Assembly: GCA_964630775.1 (NCBI GenBank)
Contig: CAZVYY010000026.1
Coordinates: 1 to 64,000 of the forward strand
Reading direction: 5' to 3'
Source of the DNA: Anaeroglomus sp964630775
GTDB taxonomy: Bacteria > Planctomycetota > Phycisphaerae > Sedimentisphaerales > Anaerohalosphaeraceae
Length of the DNA stretch: 64,000 nt
Part shown: positions 61,759-64,000 of the stretch, in pieces
How the letters are laid out: the number at the start of each line of letters is the position of its first letter
Numbering within the stretch: position 1 is the first letter of the stretch
The notes under the pieces: generated by a model
What the model saw: only the letters and a program-made list of their open reading frames with translations
Databases searched by the model: none
What the model was told of the DNA's origin: nothing
Program-made: the position numbers and the translations under genes

Positions 61759-63963
61759 ATGAATAAATTCGCAAGATATAGCATTATTATGGTAGTGATT
61801 CTCCTGTTAGCGGTGGTTATGGCAGGCTGTGTGTCCTCCCGGGATGCCGTCAGTTATGTCAATCCCAACATCGGCGGCGTAGGGCATATCCTTCAGCCGA
61901 CCCGTCCCACCGTCCAGTTGCCCAACCAGATGATCCGGATGTACCCCGACCGCAAGGACTATCTGGATGACCAGATTCGCTCTTTCCCGCTGACGCTCGA
62001 CTCGCACCGGCAGGGCCTGCTGTTCAGTATGATGCCCTTCACCGGACAGCCCGGACAGAACCGCGCCCCCATTTCCGCCTGGAACCCCGGCAATGAGATA
62101 GCGACTCCGTACTACTATTCCGTCTGGCTGGAAGATTATGATGTCACCCTCGAGTTTACCCCCGGCGCCAAGACAGGCTGTTTCCGGATGACCTTCCCGC
62201 ACAATACCCCCAGACACGTCCTGCTGCGGATTATGCAGTCGGGCGAGTGGACCCGGCTCGATGCTCAGACCCTAACCGGCGTGGAGCAGTTCCACGGCAT
62301 GAAGGCCTTTGTCTATGGTCAGTTCAGCCAGCCGTTCGAATTTACCGCAGCAGAACAAAACCGCAATCGCAAGGGCGGCCTGGTCAGTTGGACCCAGGAC
62401 AAACCAGCCGTCATCGAATTCAGATATGCGATTTCCTTCATCAGCGACCAGCAGGCCAAAGCCAATTTCCAGTCCGAGATTGCAGGCCGGTCGTTTGAGT
62501 CAATGAAAGCGGACGCTCGTCGGGCCTGGTCCAAAGTGCTCAATCAAATCGAAGTGCAGGGGGGTACCGAATCCCATCGCCGCACCTTCTACACGGCCCT
62601 GTATCGCTGTTATGAACGCATGATGGACATCACCGAAGACGGACGGTATTACAGCAATTACGACAAGAAGATTCACACTGCCGACCGCCCGTTCTATGTC
62701 GATGACTGGGTCTGGGACACCTACCTGGCCCATCATCCCCTGCGGACGATTCTCAATCCCGACCAGCAAGCCGATATGATTCAGTCCTATGTCCGGATGT
62801 ACCAACAGAGCGGCTGGCTGCCGACGTTCCCGCTGCTGTGGGGCGACAATCCCTGTATGAACGGCTTCCATTCGACGATTATGATTCTGGATGCCTATCG
62901 CAAAGGCATTCGCAATTTCGACACCGCAACCGCCTTTGCCGCGATGAAGAAAAACGCCATGGAAGCGACCATGCTGCCCTGGAAAAACGGACCGGCCTGT
63001 GCTCTGGACCGCTTCTATGCCGAAAAAGGCTATTACCCGGCGCTGGCCCCCGGACAGCCCGAAACCGAGCCGGCTGTCCACGGCTTCGAGAAACGCCAGT
63101 CGGTAGCTGTCACGCTGGGCCACAGTTACGATGACTGGGCCTTGAGCCAGTATGCCGCCGAACTGGGCCATGCCGACGATGCCGCCTATTTTGCCGCCCG
63201 GGCGAACAATTACAAGAATCTCTACTGGAAAGAAAAGGGCTTTTTCATGCCCAAAGACGACCAGGGCAACTGGATCGATATCGACCCTAAATTCGACGGC
63301 GGTATGGGCGGCCGGGAGTATTACGATGAAAACAACGGCTGGACGTACCTCTGGCAGGTGCAGCACGACATCCCCGGCCTGATGGACCTGATGGGCGGCA
63401 AACAAGCCTTCGAGCAGCGGCTCGACCAGCTTTTCCGCGAAGACCTCGGCCGCAGCAAATACGAACTGTGGGCACGATTCCCCGATTTCACGGGCATCGT
63501 CGGCCAGTTCTCCATGGGCAACGAACCGAGCTTCCATATCCCGTATCTCTACAATTTCACGGATTCGCCCTGGAAGACTCAGAAGAAAATCCGGATGCTG
63601 CTCAACGCCTGGTTCCCCGATACAATGTTCGGCATCCCCGGCGATGAAGACGGAGGCGGCATGTCGGCCTTTGTGGTCTTTTCCTGCATGGGCTTTTACC
63701 CGGTCACGCCCGGCCTGCCAGCCTATACCATCGGCAGCCCCGTCTTCGAGAAAGTGACCATCCATCTGCCCAATGGCAAACAGTTTACCGTGTCGGCCCC
63801 CGGCTGCTCCGAGACCAATATGTATATCCAGCAGGCCTTCCTGAATGGCAAGCCGCTCAATGAGCCGTGGATTACCCACGACAACATCGTCAACGGCGGC
63901 GAGTTGAAACTGATTATGGGCCCCAGGCCCAACAAAACCTGGGGCGTCAAGACAAACAGGTAA
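61759..63963 (+). CDS. GH92-family glycosidase, lipoprotein
   Basis: A 734-residue lipoprotein (signal ending VVMAGC). GH92 alpha-mannosidase hallmarks: SYVNPNIGGVGH at the N-terminus, NGWTYLWQVQHDIPGLMDLMGG, NEPSFHIPYLYNF (catalytic-site region) and PGDEDGGGMSAFVVFSCMGFYPVTPG. The calcium-dependent family removes alpha-linked mannose. Length is normal. It is set apart from the preceding operon by 210 bp of repeat-rich regulatory DNA and ends 37 bp before the window edge. Confidence 0.93.
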   Translation: MNKFARYSIIMVVILLLAVVMAGCVSSRDAVSYVNPNIGGVGHILQPTRPTVQLPNQMIRMYPDRKDYLDDQIRSFPLTLDSHRQGLLFSMMPFTGQPGQNRAPISAWNPGNEIATPYYYSVWLEDYDVTLEFTPGAKTGCFRMTFPHNTPRHVLLRIMQSGEWTRLDAQTLTGVEQFHGMKAFVYGQFSQPFEFTAAEQNRNRKGGLVSWTQDKPAVIEFRYAISFISDQQAKANFQSEIAGRSFESMKADARRAWSKVLNQIEVQGGTESHRRTFYTALYRCYERMMDITEDGRYYSNYDKKIHTADRPFYVDDWVWDTYLAHHPLRTILNPDQQADMIQSYVRMYQQSGWLPTFPLLWGDNPCMNGFHSTIMILDAYRKGIRNFDTATAFAAMKKNAMEATMLPWKNGPACALDRFYAEKGYYPALAPGQPETEPAVHGFEKRQSVAVTLGHSYDDWALSQYAAELGHADDAAYFAARANNYKNLYWKEKGFFMPKDDQGNWIDIDPKFDGGMGGREYYDENNGWTYLWQVQHDIPGLMDLMGGKQAFEQRLDQLFREDLGRSKYELWARFPDFTGIVGQFSMGNEPSFHIPYLYNFTDSPWKTQKKIRMLLNAWFPDTMFGIPGDEDGGGMSAFVVFSCMGFYPVTPGLPAYTIGSPVFEKVTIHLPNGKQFTVSAPGCSETNMYIQQAFLNGKPLNEPWITHDNIVNGGELKLIMGPRPNKTWGVKTNR

Positions 63964-64000
63964 GCCCTGCCCGCAAACACATCGCAGGGGCTGGCCCCGT

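Noticed and set aside
1..64000. CRISPR arrays, insertion sequences, rRNA genes
   Set aside because: No regular direct repeats with spacers, no transposase-like protein and no rRNA sequence seen on either strand.

Overview
The window looks like chromosome of a strictly anaerobic, saccharolytic Gram-negative bacterium. The best fit is the Planctomycetota, class Phycisphaerae (Sedimentisphaerales-like). The reasons are dockerin-like C-termini on secreted proteins, a pseudopilin of the planctomycete type, several lipoprotein signals, and a gene set for anaerobic oxygen defence and H2 metabolism beside many carbohydrate-active enzymes. The lineage is inferred from gene content only.

Layout. 1-4.2 kb: a tRNA-Leu, proline genes proB/proA and a secreted glycosidase-like protein, all on the minus strand. 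4.3-9.1 kb: an oxygen/peroxide defence run (PerR/Fur regulator, rubrerythrin, thiol peroxidase, flavodiiron protein, superoxide reductase, ferritin, rubrerythrin-like protein). 9.2-13.9 kb: nqrBCDEF with no nqrA, an unknown protein and a 52-residue rubredoxin, closed by a clear terminator. 14-15.5 kb: zwf. 15.6-23.4 kb: rex, a membrane histidine kinase, a thioredoxin-like ferredoxin, the trimeric [FeFe]-hydrogenase hydB-hydA-hydC and a lone receiver protein. 23.5-27.3 kb: ZIP and DMT transporters, a YgiQ-type radical SAM protein and a CAU-anticodon tRNA.

27.5-64 kb is a large carbohydrate-use region. It encodes a lyase-like/GH97 fusion, GH127/146, an M2 peptidase, a LacI-type regulator, a LamG/dockerin protein, a pseudopilin, two very large secreted glycosidase-like proteins, an esterase with a dockerin-like tail, an SSS symporter, a DUF2961/GH172 protein, a mutarotase-like protein and a PIG-L deacetylase. 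A catabolic operon follows (DegT aminotransferase, two TIM-barrel isomerases, PfkB kinase, mannitol-dehydrogenase-like oxidoreductase), then a GH92 lipoprotein.

Main new signals. (1) An identical 14-bp palindrome lies just downstream of the -10 box of two good promoters 17 kb apart, which predicts one LacI-type regulon. (2) Five TTGA hexamers at exact 11-bp spacing precede the GH92 gene. (3) An NqrA-less Na+-NQR cluster is embedded in the oxygen-defence genes. (4) The thiol peroxidase has two plausible starts, one making a lipoprotein and one a cytoplasmic form. (5) The hydrogenase has altered H-cluster motifs. (6) A lyase-like domain is fused to GH97. All functional calls come from reading motifs; no database search was run.
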